DNA of 64,000 nucleotides from Salimicrobium flavidum (lineage in GTDB: Bacteria; Bacillota; Bacilli; Bacillales; Halobacillaceae): assembly GCF_900156645.1 (NCBI RefSeq), contig NZ_FTOC01000010.1, positions 1-64,000 of the forward strand, given 5' to 3'. The notes beneath the pieces were generated by a model that did not search any database, was not told the origin of the DNA, and worked only from the letters and a program-made list of their open reading frames with translations. How positions within the stretch are numbered: position 1 is the first letter of the stretch; each line of letters begins with the position of its first letter. This document shows positions 27,296 through 36,337 of this stretch, piece by piece. Made by a program: the position numbers and the translations under genes.

Positions 27296-28279
27296 ATGGA
27301 TGGAATCAAAGGAGTGCACCACGTCACTGCCATTACAAGCAGTGCTGAAAAGAACTATGAATTTTTTACGTATATTCTGGGGATGAGACTCGTCAAAAAG
27401 ACGGTGAACCAGGATGATATCAAAACGTACCATTTGTTTTTCGCAGATGACGAAGGTAACCCGGGCACAGATATGACATTTTTCGATTTCCCTGGTATCC
27501 CCAAGGGTTCACACGGAACGAATGAAATATCGAAAACGTCTTTCCGCGTACCGAGTAATGAAGCGCTTGAATATTGGGTGAAGCGATTCGACCATTACGA
27601 AGTCAGCCATAAAGGCATCCAGGAAAAATTCGGGAAAAAAGTTCTTCCGTTCACTGATTTTGACGATCAGGCCTACGAGTTGGTTTCAGATGAGGGGATT
27701 GAAGGTGTGGCTGCAGGCGTGCCGTGGCAGCATGGCCCAGTGCCGAACGAGTACGGGATTACCGGACTTGGACCTTTACATGTGCGTGTGGATAATATCG
27801 AATATTTCAAAGAGATGATGGAGAAGGTGCTGGAGTTCAAAGAAATTCAGCAGGAAGGAGCTTTCCATCTGTTTGAAGTAGGAGAAGGTGGAAATGGAGC
27901 CCAGGTGATTGTCGAGTTCAACAACATTCTTCCTCCGGCGCGTCAAGGTTTCGGAACCGTTCACCATGCCGCATTCCGCGTGGAGGATAGAGAAGCGCTT
28001 GATCACTGGATCGACCGTATGCCGAAGTTCGGATTCAGGACTTCCGGCTACGTCAATCGATTCTATTTTGCATCCCTCTACGTGAACGTAGCGCCACAAA
28101 TTTTATTTGAATTTGCGACAGACGGTCCCGGGTTCATGGACGATGAACCCTATGAAACCCTCGGAGAGAATTTGGCTCTTCCTCCTATGCTTGAACCTAA
28201 ACGCAAGGAGATAGAGGAAATGGTAAGAGCTATCGACACAGTAAGAAGCGACAAAGATATCCGCAAAGAGTATTTCTAA
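27296..28279 (+). CDS. mhqO: Ring-cleaving dioxygenase, MhqO-like
   Basis: A 327-residue vicinal-oxygen-chelate dioxygenase (two glyoxalase-fold modules, about residues 1-130 and 150-280). It is expected to cleave hydroquinone or catechol rings in quinone detoxification. Likely metal ligands are the His in GVHHVTAIT, His in FGTVHHAAF and Glu in ILFEFATD. ATG at 27296 follows AAAGGTGG by eight bases. The MhqR-type operator just upstream strongly supports the MhqO role and induction by quinone stress. The repressor gene mhqR is not in this window. Confidence 0.9.
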   Translation: MDGIKGVHHVTAITSSAEKNYEFFTYILGMRLVKKTVNQDDIKTYHLFFADDEGNPGTDMTFFDFPGIPKGSHGTNEISKTSFRVPSNEALEYWVKRFDHYEVSHKGIQEKFGKKVLPFTDFDDQAYELVSDEGIEGVAAGVPWQHGPVPNEYGITGLGPLHVRVDNIEYFKEMMEKVLEFKEIQQEGAFHLFEVGEGGNGAQVIVEFNNILPPARQGFGTVHHAAFRVEDREALDHWIDRMPKFGFRTSGYVNRFYFASLYVNVAPQILFEFATDGPGFMDDEPYETLGENLALPPMLEPKRKEIEEMVRAIDTVRSDKDIRKEYF

Positions 28280-28377
28280 GGGCGGTACTTTAAGAAAAAT
28301 GCCGGAAGAATCTTGAACAACACTGAGAAATAGCATAAAGTAATAGCTAGTCATTATTTGAATGGAGATGTAAACGT

Positions 28378-29280
28378 ATGACGAGCTATGTTGAAGAGAA
28401 ATTGCAGAATTATAGAGAGAAACACAAGGACCGGGCGAGGTTATTGATCCACTGTCCGGACCAGCCTGGAATCATTTCCCGTGTATCGGATTTTCTGTTC
28501 GGGCATCACGCGAATATCGTCGCTTCCCATCAGTATTCGACCGATCCCGAGGGCGGCGAATTCTTTATCCGTCTTGAATTCGACTGTCCGAATCTTGAGG
28601 AGAAGTTCCCGCAGATTGAAGTCGATTTCCAGCCGATTGCCGCTGAATTCAGCATGGACTGGAAAATGACGGCTGTACGTGATCTGAAAAATGTTGCGGT
28701 ATTTGTGTCGAAGCAGCCGCACTGCCTATTGGAACTGTTATGGGAATGGCAGAGCGGGGATTTGATGGCCAATCTCGCTGTCGTTATCAGTAACCACGAA
28801 GACACACGAGAAATGGTGGAGTCCCTAGGTATCCCTTTCTACCACGTACCGTCGAACAAAGAATTGCGCCAGGAAGCGGAAACGAGGCATAAGGAACTGC
28901 TGGATGAGTATAATGTCGATCTCATTGTACTGGCACGATATATGCAGATTCTGACACCTGAATTTGTGGAACCCTACCGGAACAAGATCATCAACATCCA
29001 TCACTCTTTCCTTCCGGCTTTTGTCGGGGCTCGCCCTTATGAAAGAGCCTACGAGCGGGGAGTGAAGATGATCGGTGCTACCTCCCACTACGTGACGAAT
29101 GATCTGGATGAAGGCCCGATCATCGAACAGGATATCGGCCGGGTGGACCACCGGGATCACGTGGAGGAAATGAAGAAAATCGGACAGACTATCGAAAGAA
29201 GCGTACTTGCCCGTGCTGTGAAGTGGCATTTGGCGGATCGTATTCTTGTGCATCAAAACAAAACGATCGTTTTTTCTTGA
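28378..29280 (+). CDS. purU: Formyltetrahydrofolate deformylase
   Basis: PurU hydrolyses 10-formyl-tetrahydrofolate to formate plus tetrahydrofolate. The 300-residue protein has an N-terminal ACT domain (CPDQPGIISRVSDFLF, residues about 22-90) and a C-terminal formyltransferase-like domain with IINIHHSFLPAFVGARPYERA and GATSHYVT, including the catalytic His and Asp region DEGPII. Length is normal. It balances one-carbon units used by purine synthesis encoded further right. A MITE-like repeat begins five bases after its stop codon. Confidence 0.94.
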   Translation: MTSYVEEKLQNYREKHKDRARLLIHCPDQPGIISRVSDFLFGHHANIVASHQYSTDPEGGEFFIRLEFDCPNLEEKFPQIEVDFQPIAAEFSMDWKMTAVRDLKNVAVFVSKQPHCLLELLWEWQSGDLMANLAVVISNHEDTREMVESLGIPFYHVPSNKELRQEAETRHKELLDEYNVDLIVLARYMQILTPEFVEPYRNKIINIHHSFLPAFVGARPYERAYERGVKMIGATSHYVTNDLDEGPIIEQDIGRVDHRDHVEEMKKIGQTIERSVLARAVKWHLADRILVHQNKTIVFS

Positions 29281-29285
29281 TGTAA

Positions 29286-29394
29286 GTCTCTGTTAAAGTC
29301 TGGTCTTGATTTCAGAACGAAGGGGGAAGACGCCATGCCCGTGGCAAGCTTCCACCCGTAGGGATGAAAATCAACAAGGTACCTCGACAGAGCT
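29286..29394. repeat. MITE-like repeat, copy 3
   Basis: It runs from GTCTCTGTTAAAGTC to CCTCGACAGAGCT, terminal inverted repeats of the same family as at 22144 and 36232. The inside has TCTTGATTTCAGAACGAAGG and the opposing ATGAAAATCAACAAGG, so the RNA or single strand could fold into a long hairpin. Confidence 0.7.
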
Positions 29395-29400
29395 GATATG

Positions 29401-29442
29401 AAAATCACCTCGCACATCCATCCGGACATGCGAGGTGATTTT
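29401..29442 (-). terminator. Bidirectional terminator between purU and mtnU
   Basis: AAAATCACCTCGCA (29401-29414) pairs perfectly with TGCGAGGTGATTTT (29429-29442); T-runs on both sides serve the convergent genes purU and mtnU. Confidence 0.9.
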
Positions 29443-30225
29443 TCACTTATACAGATCCGGGCGTCGGTCCTGAAAAATAGGGATCTGTTGACGGATTTCT
29501 TCCACGTTGGAGGTGTCGATTTCTCCGTAGACGATTTCTTCCTGATCGCTGCCTTCGGCTAAAACATTCCCCCAGGGCCCATAAACGATGGAATGCCCAC
29601 CGAATTCATTGTTCGGGTCTGCCCCCACGCGGTTACACGCGACGACGTAGCACTGGTTCTCGATAGCCCGGGCTTTCAGGAGCGTTTTCCAGTGATCCAC
29701 ACGTGGTGCCGGCCATTCCGCAACGACGTACAACACGGTGGTATCTCCGAGCATCTGTGTGCGTACCCATTCCGGGAAACGGATGTCGTAACAGATGAGC
29801 CCGGCACTTTTTTCCCCGGCTAACTCGAATTTTCCATCCTTATCATCGTCGATAAGATATTTTTCTTCATTCATCAGTTTGAAAAGATGCGCTTTGCTGT
29901 ACTCTTTAAGTAAAGCACCTTCGTTATTGAACACATACATCGTATTTCTCACACCTGCGGAGGATTTTTTGGCGATGGATCCCCCGATCAGATGAACATT
30001 GTACTCTGTAGCCAGCTCGCTTAAGAACTGCTTCGCTTTTTGCCCTTCTTCGTCGCCGATGTCTTCGAGACGGGACAAGTCATATCCGGTCGTCCATAGT
30101 TCCGGCAGAACGACGGTATCTATATTTTTATCGAGTTTCCGGAAAAACTCTTTCACTTTTTTCTCATTCGTCTCCGGCTCTCCGAAGGCGACATCGATTT
30201 GCATCAAAGCTAGTTTCAACGTCAT
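29443..30225 (-). CDS. mtnU: Carbon-nitrogen hydrolase, MtnU (YkrU)-like omega-amidase
   Basis: A 260-residue nitrilase-superfamily amidase. The Glu-Lys-Cys triad is visible in LPELWTTGY, YSKAHLF and ICYDIRFPE. In B. subtilis, MtnU is divergent from the aminotransferase gene mtnE and hydrolyses the alpha-ketoglutaramate formed when MtnE uses glutamine as amino donor. The same divergent arrangement occurs here, which supports the assignment. Start ATG is preceded by AAAGGAG on the minus strand. Confidence 0.85.
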   Translation of the reverse strand: MTLKLALMQIDVAFGEPETNEKKVKEFFRKLDKNIDTVVLPELWTTGYDLSRLEDIGDEEGQKAKQFLSELATEYNVHLIGGSIAKKSSAGVRNTMYVFNNEGALLKEYSKAHLFKLMNEEKYLIDDDKDGKFELAGEKSAGLICYDIRFPEWVRTQMLGDTTVLYVVAEWPAPRVDHWKTLLKARAIENQCYVVACNRVGADPNNEFGGHSIVYGPWGNVLAEGSDQEEIVYGEIDTSNVEEIRQQIPIFQDRRPDLYK

Positions 30226-30271
30226 CGCTCCTTTCCTTAATCTGGTTTCATTATCTATATCGTCTCACGCT

Positions 30272-30300
30272 TTGTCAATCTTCTGAAAATTATTTACAAT
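30272..30300 (+). promoter_or_regulatory. Promoter of mtnE
   Basis: TTGTCA, 17 bases, TACAAT, with the -10 ending 34 bases before the start codon. No S-box riboswitch is present in this short gap. Confidence 0.7.
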
Positions 30301-30334
30301 TAGGAGAAGTTCACTAAAACAGGAGGAAAAGACT

Positions 30335-31504
30335 ATGACTATATTTGAGCCGTCTGAAGCAATGGAAAGACTTCCGGAACAATTCTTCGCCAAGTTGACG
30401 AGACGGGTGACTCAGCTGAAGAAAGAGGGAAGAGACATCATCAACCTGGGGCAGGGGAACCCCGATCGCCCGACACCAGAAGCGATTGTACGTAAGCTTG
30501 AAAGAGCCGCGAGGAATCCTCTGAATCACGGATACATAAACTTCCGTGGATTGCCGGAATTCAAACAGGCGGCAGCGGATTATTACAGACGTGAGCATCA
30601 GGTGGAGCTTGACCCGGAAAAGGAAGTGGCGATTCTGTTCGGTGCGAAAGCCGGACTTGCCGAAGTGAGCCAATGTTTTCTGGATTACGGGGACAAGGTG
30701 CTACTTCCGGATCCCGGTTATCCGGATTATATGTCAGGAACCGCTCTCGTCGGTGCGGAGAACGTCTTCATGCCGCTTCGTGAAGAAAACGGGTTTCGCC
30801 CCGATTATTCGCAGCTGAATAAACAAGATCTGGAATCAGCGAAACTGATGTTTTTGAACTATCCCAACAATCCGACCGCCGGAGTAGCTACGCCCGAGTT
30901 TTTCGAAGAAACGGTAAAAGTCGCCGAAGAGTATGAAACCGGAGTGGTGCATGATTTCGCTTACGGGGCGATCGGATATGATGGTGAGAAACCCGTCAGT
31001 TTTCTTGAAACAGAAGGAGCGAAAGATGTAGGGGTGGAAATTTTCACATTGTCAAAAAGCTACAACATGGCCGGGTGGAGGATCGGATTCGCGGCTGGAA
31101 ATGAAAAGGTGATCGAGCAGATCAACAAACTTCAGGATCACACGTATGTCAGTCTTTTCGGGGCTATCCAGGAAGCGGCGATCGAAGCGTTGTCCGGGGA
31201 CCAGTCCGATGTGCGGGAGCTTGTTTCCATGTACGAGCGGCGTCGTAATGTCTTTATAGATACGCTCGAGGCCCACGGATTCCGCACGATCGTACCAAAG
31301 GGTACCTTCTTCTGTTGGATACCGGTACCGGAAGGGTATACATCGGAAGGGTTTTCCGAGTATGCGATCGAACATGCCGGAGTGGTCACGGCGCCCGGGA
31401 ACGGGTTCGGCTCCGAAGGGGAAGGGTACGTCCGGGTCGGACTTCTTGCCGAGGAAGAGGTGCTCCGGGAAGCCGCTGAACGACTGGGGCGTCTGGAATA
31501 CTAG
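30335..31504 (+). CDS. mtnE: PLP-dependent aminotransferase, MtnE (YkrV)-like
   Basis: A 389-residue class I/II aminotransferase. In B. subtilis MtnE converts ketomethiobutyrate to methionine with glutamine, the last step of the salvage pathway. PLP contacts are visible: NLGQGNPDRPTP near the N-terminus, NYPNNPTAG, and the Schiff-base lysine in TLSKSYNMAGWRIGF. Divergence from an mtnU-like amidase supports the methionine-salvage role, although no other mtn gene is in the window. AGGAGG precedes ATG. Confidence 0.82.
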   Translation: MTIFEPSEAMERLPEQFFAKLTRRVTQLKKEGRDIINLGQGNPDRPTPEAIVRKLERAARNPLNHGYINFRGLPEFKQAAADYYRREHQVELDPEKEVAILFGAKAGLAEVSQCFLDYGDKVLLPDPGYPDYMSGTALVGAENVFMPLREENGFRPDYSQLNKQDLESAKLMFLNYPNNPTAGVATPEFFEETVKVAEEYETGVVHDFAYGAIGYDGEKPVSFLETEGAKDVGVEIFTLSKSYNMAGWRIGFAAGNEKVIEQINKLQDHTYVSLFGAIQEAAIEALSGDQSDVRELVSMYERRRNVFIDTLEAHGFRTIVPKGTFFCWIPVPEGYTSEGFSEYAIEHAGVVTAPGNGFGSEGEGYVRVGLLAEEEVLREAAERLGRLEY

Positions 31505-31525
31505 ATTTTTCCTGTTGCCTCCGGT

Positions 31526-31554
31526 TTGGCTGGACTTATGTCTTGTAGTATAGT
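31526..31554 (+). promoter_or_regulatory. Promoter of the moxR-DUF58-tgpA operon
   Basis: TTGGCT, 17 bases, TATAGT, about 58 bases upstream of the first start codon. Confidence 0.6.
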
Positions 31555-31612
31555 TTAAGAAGAATAGTTTATTTTCGAAAAAGTTTGTCATTATAGAGAG
31601 GAGTAGCAACAG

Positions 31613-32578
31613 ATGTCGCAGTCAGCTTTTATGCTCAACAATAAAATCTCTGATGTAATCAAAAATATAAACAGAGTCATGGTAGGAAAAGAAGAAGTGG
31701 CGATCTTAAGCCTGGTCTCTCTTCTTGCGAAAGGCCATGTCCTGTTGGAGGACGTGCCGGGTGTCGGGAAAACGATGCTCGTGCGTACGCTGGCAAAATC
31801 GTTGAACTGTGAATTCAAACGGATTCAGTTTACACCTGATCTCTTGCCCTCGGATGTGACAGGGGTTTCTATCTATAACCCGAAAACGACGGAATTCGAA
31901 TTCCGTCCCGGACCGATTCTCGGGAATATTGTCCTTGCCGATGAAATCAACCGGACTTCCCCGAAAACACAGTCTTCGTTACTTGAAGGAATGGAAGAAG
32001 CCAGTATTACGGTGGACGGTCAAAGTGTCCCTTTGAAAAAACCGTTTTTCGTCATGGCCACTCAGAACCCGATTGAATATGAAGGGACGTATCCGCTTCC
32101 GGAAGCACAGTTGGACCGGTTTTTATTGAAGTTGAAAATGGGGTATCCTACGTATCAGGAAGAGATGGAAATGCTCGACCGTACCTCCGGGAAACACCCG
32201 ATCGACACGATCGACTCTGTGATGACGCTTGAAGAGCTCGCGGCAGTCCAGGAAGAAGTCGGTGAAGTGTATGTGGACCGGACGATACAGCAATATATCG
32301 TGTCACTCACTTCCGCGACCCGGGAGCATGAAGATGTGTACCTGGGGGTGAGTCCGAGGGGGTCGATGGCCCTGATGAAAGCCGCTAAAGCCTATGCTTA
32401 CGTATACGACCGTGATTATGTAGTTCCTGATGATGTTCAGTACGTAGCAGACTTTGTATTGGCTCACCGTCTCATTTTAACCTCGGAAGCGAATTTTGAA
32501 GGAGTAACCCCTGAAGATATCGTCCGGCAGCTGGTCGAGGCGACTAATGTCCCTGTGAAGAGGAATGTGAGTGAATGA
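31613..32578 (+). CDS. yeaC: MoxR family AAA+ ATPase
   Basis: A 321-residue AAA+ chaperone-like ATPase. Walker A is EDVPGVGKTML, Walker B NIVLADEINRTSPK, and sensor 1 MATQNPIEYEGTYPLPEAQLDRF. MoxR proteins act with a DUF58/VWA partner in maturation of protein or peptide complexes. Its stop overlaps the start of the DUF58 gene by four bases, and the trio leads into guaA as in B. subtilis (yeaC-yeaD-yebA-guaA). The exact substrate is unknown. Confidence 0.92.
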   Translation: MSQSAFMLNNKISDVIKNINRVMVGKEEVAILSLVSLLAKGHVLLEDVPGVGKTMLVRTLAKSLNCEFKRIQFTPDLLPSDVTGVSIYNPKTTEFEFRPGPILGNIVLADEINRTSPKTQSSLLEGMEEASITVDGQSVPLKKPFFVMATQNPIEYEGTYPLPEAQLDRFLLKLKMGYPTYQEEMEMLDRTSGKHPIDTIDSVMTLEELAAVQEEVGEVYVDRTIQQYIVSLTSATREHEDVYLGVSPRGSMALMKAAKAYAYVYDRDYVVPDDVQYVADFVLAHRLILTSEANFEGVTPEDIVRQLVEATNVPVKRNVSE

Positions 32579-33828
32579 AGCAGAAATTGTCACTTATAGG
32601 GAAATACTTCTTTCTGATTCTTCTGTTCGCTGTACTTTTTTCTTATGCGATGTTCCAGGGCGGATTTGTCAGCTGGTTTCTCTTCTACGCCTTTTTGCCG
32701 TTTCTCCTCTATATGATCATTCTTCTTCTCTATCCTTTATCCGACTGGAAGGTGACGAGAAAAGCTTCTTCAGGACTTGTCGAAGCCGGAGGGTCCTTAT
32801 ATATCGACATTTATGCTACGCGTACTATCCCTTTTCCGCTATATTTCATGACGGTGGAAGAATCGTTTCCCCTCACACTGCAAAGGGAGGACAGGGCGGA
32901 TGATAAGTTCACCTCCTGGCAGGAGACTTCTGTGAAAAGAACGATGGCGCGAGTCGTTTTTCCCTGGTTCAATAAAAAATTCCATCTCCGCTATCGGCTG
33001 GATCATGTACCCCGGGGAGATCATCGGTTCGGTGCTATTCGCATCCGTACCGGCGATTTTTTCGGATTTATCCAAAAAGAGGTGGAAATCGATTCGAAGG
33101 GGCAGTTCATCGTCTATCCTTCAAAGCGTGACGTGAACTTCTCGCTTCGGTCCAAAACCTTCGAACAGGGAAATACTGCTTCAGCCAATTTCAGGGAAAG
33201 ACAGTCGAACATGGTGGCAGGTCTTCGGGAGTACGCTCCGGGAGACCGCATGTCATGGGTGGACTGGAAAGCGACGGCGCGCACAAATAAGATGATGACG
33301 AAAGAATTTGAACAGGAGAAAAGTACAGATGCTTTCCTGATATTGAACGGGATCACTGCTGAAGGGAGCTCCGTGAAATTCGAAGGTGCCGTGGAATTCA
33401 CCTATGCTCTCCTTCAGAAACTTTCGCTTCAGTCTCAGGAGCTCTCCTTTTTATCCCTTGGAAAAGAAAGAAGGTACTTCCCCTCCATTCATACAGAACG
33501 GCAAAGAGAAATCGCCCGCTATCATCTGGCGAAGGTTCAGCCGGATACGGAAAGTGAGTTTTCAAAAGAAATTGCGAAAGAGAACGCCCGTCTGCCGAAA
33601 CAGGGAGTCCTTATGATCGTAAGCGCAGAATTCGATGTCCCGGTGAAAGAGAGCCTGTTGCGTCTGGCTCCACACAGCAGTCGCCTTCTGTTTTTCGTGG
33701 TGACCCCGGAGAAAGAATGGGACTTCGAAAAACAGAAATATGCGAAGGAATTGAAGGAGCACGGCGTATACGTACAGGCACTCACGGAGAAAGAATGGGC
33801 GAACGCAGAATTTGAGGTGAAAGCATGA
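32575..33828 (+). CDS. yeaD: DUF58 domain membrane protein
   Basis: A 417-residue protein. Two hydrophobic segments occupy residues about 10-55, then a beta-rich region, and the DUF58 core with the YAPGDRMSWVDWKATARTNK motif (around residues 220-240) and a von Willebrand-A-like fold towards the end. These proteins partner MoxR ATPases. It overlaps both neighbours by an ATGA junction, which signals translational coupling. Length matches B. subtilis YeaD. Confidence 0.9.
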   Translation: MKQKLSLIGKYFFLILLFAVLFSYAMFQGGFVSWFLFYAFLPFLLYMIILLLYPLSDWKVTRKASSGLVEAGGSLYIDIYATRTIPFPLYFMTVEESFPLTLQREDRADDKFTSWQETSVKRTMARVVFPWFNKKFHLRYRLDHVPRGDHRFGAIRIRTGDFFGFIQKEVEIDSKGQFIVYPSKRDVNFSLRSKTFEQGNTASANFRERQSNMVAGLREYAPGDRMSWVDWKATARTNKMMTKEFEQEKSTDAFLILNGITAEGSSVKFEGAVEFTYALLQKLSLQSQELSFLSLGKERRYFPSIHTERQREIARYHLAKVQPDTESEFSKEIAKENARLPKQGVLMIVSAEFDVPVKESLLRLAPHSSRLLFFVVTPEKEWDFEKQKYAKELKEHGVYVQALTEKEWANAEFEVKA

Positions 33829-36026
33829 AGGAAAAGCCTTCCTCCCTGTTGTTGTTATTTGTGTATGCAGGAAGTTTTCTGCTCCTCCTGGAATGGTTAT
33901 GGCCTCTGGAGATTTTGACGAATACGGAGCGTAGCGGTGTTTTTTATTTATATGCCGCTTTCTGCTTCTTTTTGGCATTTATGCAGGTGTATTGGTATAT
34001 ATCGATTCCTTTGAAACTGCTGGGCCTATTATTTATTCTCGACGGGCTTTTTATAGGGGAACAGATTTTCAGTGAGTCCTGGTGGTTTGTGCTTTACGAT
34101 CAGCTTTCCTTCAACATTGAAATGATCCGCACTCAGGAATGGTGGGAGCTGACCGCATTTTTCCGGAGCCTGTTGTTTCTCGTATTGTTGTGGCTGGTCA
34201 GCTATCTGCTGCATTTCTGGATAGTGATAGCGAAAAAAGCTCTTTTTTTCATCGTCCTCACGTTCGTATATATATCCGTGATAGATACGTTCACACCTTA
34301 TGACGGAGAGGCATCCATTATAAGGACCTTCGTTATAGCCGCTGTCGTACTCGGACTCCTTCATCTAGAGAGGGAGTTCGGTGAGCAGGGAGAAGGAAAG
34401 GCAAGCAGGAAAAGAGCGGCCTGGTCTGTACTTCCGCTTATCGGAGTCATTCTCATAGCGGCGACAGGAGCTACCGTACTTCCGAAGTTCGCGCCTCAAT
34501 GGCCGGATCCTGTCCCTTACCTGCAGAGCGCTACCGGGGGGATCGGACCGGGCGGCAGTGGGAATACGATACAGAAAGTCGGGTACGGAGAGAATGATTC
34601 CCGTCTGGGAGGTTCGTTCGTCCAGGACGATACTCTCGTGTTCCAGGCGATTGTCCGTGACCGGCAATACTGGAGGATCGAATCGAAAAACCAGTATACA
34701 GGTAAGGGGTGGGAAGACACTCTGGAACAGCCGGTGACCTCTACGGACCCTGCCGCTATCGATTATTCGACAGTCGAAGAGGGAGTGGAAACGGAGACTT
34801 TCCGAGGATTCCTGAACTTTACAGAAGAGGCTGATTTCCAAAAGCTTGTCTATCCGTATGGAACGACTTCCATCGGAAACCTGGATAGTGCTATAGACAT
34901 AGCCCTCCACCCACAGACAGGGGAGATGGAGACGAGGGCTGACGGGGACTCCGTACAGCCGCAGCGTTATTCCCTGAACTATGATGCGCCTTCTTTTGAA
35001 TTGAATACGCTCAGGGAAACGCCTGTCGGAGGAGACCCGGCCTCTATTCAGGAGAAATATCTTCAGCTTCCCTCCTCGGTGACGGATAGGACGAGGGAGC
35101 TTGCGGCGGATATCACGGCTGAACATGACGATCGCTATGATAAGGCGAAAGCGATCGAATCCTATTTCAGTGGAAGTGGCTTCCAATACTCGACGACGGA
35201 TGTCGAAGTTCCGGAAGGGGATGAGGATTATGTCGATCAGTTCCTGTTCGAGACTCAAAAAGGATACTGTGACAACTTCTCGACTTCCATGATTGTGATG
35301 CTTCGTGCCGAAGAGATACCTGCCCGTTGGGTGAAGGGCTTCACCGGCGGTGAGATCAAAGATACGGATGCGGAGCTGTTCGACGAAACGATGAATTCTT
35401 ATGATGTCACAAGTGCCAACGCTCACTCCTGGGTGGAAGTGCACTTCCCTGAGGTCGGCTGGGTGCCTTTCGAACCGACCCAGGGCTTCTCGAACAATGC
35501 TGATTTTTACACGGAACTCGATACGGACTCCTCGGACGACGGGGAGACGGAAGAAAGTCCTGAGGTGGAGACCCCGGATGAGCAGGAACAAGGGAATCCT
35601 CAGCAAATGGAAGACCAGGAAGAGGAAGCCGCTGCCGCAGGAACAGGGGACGGGGGTGACGCTGGCAGAATCATCGGGTGGTCCCTGCTAGGGCTTCTCC
35701 TTTTACTCGGTGTCGTCCTTTACGTCACGCGTCTGCGCTGGCTGGCCTGGTACTACAGAAAACGTTTCGAGAACAAAGGGGACGCCGCTTCCTTCCAGGC
35801 TTCTTATCATCATCTGCTTCGTGTACTGAATAAAAAAGTGCAGAAGCGGAGAGGAGACGAAACGCTGCGCGCTTATGCCAAGAACATCGACCAGCGTTTT
35901 GAGAGCAGAGACATGCAGCGCCTGACGAATCAGTATGAACGACTCGTGTACCGGAAAGAAGACCATCTACAGACCAAGGATGTTTCTGAATTATGGGAAA
36001 ATTTAATTAAAAAAGCATTGTCTTGA
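33825..36026 (+). CDS. yebA: Transglutaminase-like membrane protein TgpA/YebA
   Basis: A 733-residue protein. The N-terminal ~200 residues are membrane helices (DUF3488), an extracellular linker follows, then a transglutaminase core with Cys in QKGYCDNFSTSM and His in NAHSWVEVHFPEVGW, an acidic FEPTQGF at the third site, an acidic disordered stretch (about 570-610), one helix and a cytosolic DUF4129 tail. The role is probably peptide-bond processing at the cell surface, with MoxR and DUF58. The promoter of guaA overlaps its stop codon. Confidence 0.9.
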   Translation: MKEKPSSLLLLFVYAGSFLLLLEWLWPLEILTNTERSGVFYLYAAFCFFLAFMQVYWYISIPLKLLGLLFILDGLFIGEQIFSESWWFVLYDQLSFNIEMIRTQEWWELTAFFRSLLFLVLLWLVSYLLHFWIVIAKKALFFIVLTFVYISVIDTFTPYDGEASIIRTFVIAAVVLGLLHLEREFGEQGEGKASRKRAAWSVLPLIGVILIAATGATVLPKFAPQWPDPVPYLQSATGGIGPGGSGNTIQKVGYGENDSRLGGSFVQDDTLVFQAIVRDRQYWRIESKNQYTGKGWEDTLEQPVTSTDPAAIDYSTVEEGVETETFRGFLNFTEEADFQKLVYPYGTTSIGNLDSAIDIALHPQTGEMETRADGDSVQPQRYSLNYDAPSFELNTLRETPVGGDPASIQEKYLQLPSSVTDRTRELAADITAEHDDRYDKAKAIESYFSGSGFQYSTTDVEVPEGDEDYVDQFLFETQKGYCDNFSTSMIVMLRAEEIPARWVKGFTGGEIKDTDAELFDETMNSYDVTSANAHSWVEVHFPEVGWVPFEPTQGFSNNADFYTELDTDSSDDGETEESPEVETPDEQEQGNPQQMEDQEEEAAAAGTGDGGDAGRIIGWSLLGLLLLLGVVLYVTRLRWLAWYYRKRFENKGDAASFQASYHHLLRVLNKKVQKRRGDETLRAYAKNIDQRFESRDMQRLTNQYERLVYRKEDHLQTKDVSELWENLIKKALS

Positions 36027-36051
36027 TTCTCATCAGTTCGATTGTTAGAAT
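36023..36051 (+). promoter_or_regulatory. Promoter of guaA leader
   Basis: TTGATT, 17 bases, TAGAAT. The -35 box overlaps the yebA stop codon, and the predicted start is about 12 bases before the guanine aptamer. Confidence 0.7.
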
Positions 36052-36069
36052 GGGTAGCAATCGAATAAG

Positions 36070-36206
36070 CCTTCATATATCCTCGGCAATAAGGGTCGGA
36101 AGTATCTAGCGGAGCACCGTAAACGCTCCGACTATGAAGGCGGGAATCGCGACGTCTGTCTTAATTTCCGCCTTCTCTGGTATATAAGAGAAGGCGGATT
36201 TTTTTG
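36070..36206 (+). ncRNA. Guanine riboswitch with terminator, guaA leader
   Basis: P1 is CCTTCATA/TATGAAGG (36070-36077 with 36133-36140), with P2 loop GCAATAAGG and P3 with loop ACCGTAA. The C in GACTATGAAGG is the specificity base for guanine. The expression platform ends in CCGCCTTCTCT/AGAGAAGGCGG followed by seven T (36168-36206). Guanine binding should cause termination and shut off GMP synthase. Confidence 0.93.
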
Positions 36207-36231
36207 TACCCGGGAAATAAGCATAAGAAAT

Positions 36232-36337
36232 AAGCTCTGTTAAAGCCGGTTGTTGATTTTAGGAACGAAGGGTGGAGACACCCGCGGCAAGCATCCATCT
36301 GAAGAGACGAATATCAACAACAAATGATCATAGAGCC
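36232..36337. repeat. MITE-like repeat, copy 4, inside guaA leader
   Basis: It starts AAGCTCTGTTAAAGCC, followed by GGTTGTTGATTTTAGGAAC, and ends ATATCAACAAC then ATCATAGAGCC. It lies between the riboswitch terminator and the guaA start codon, so it is part of the antiterminated mRNA. GTTGTTGAT/ATCAACAAC can pair into a large hairpin. Confidence 0.75.

Noticed and set aside
30226-30334. S-box (SAM) riboswitch for mtnE
   Set aside because: The gap is only about 110 bases, is filled by the promoter and ribosome site, and has no K-turn or terminator.
34365-35606. Long open frame (413 codons) on the minus strand inside the transglutaminase gene
   Set aside because: It is antisense to a well-supported protein, has no ribosome site and its product is Arg/Ile-rich low-complexity sequence typical of reverse-complement shadows in this codon usage.
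36030-36070. PurR box pair in front of guaA (TTCGATTG and CAATCGAA)
   Set aside because: The two CGAA cores point in the wrong relative orientation and the flanking bases fit the PurBox poorly; it more likely reflects the promoter/spacer palindrome.
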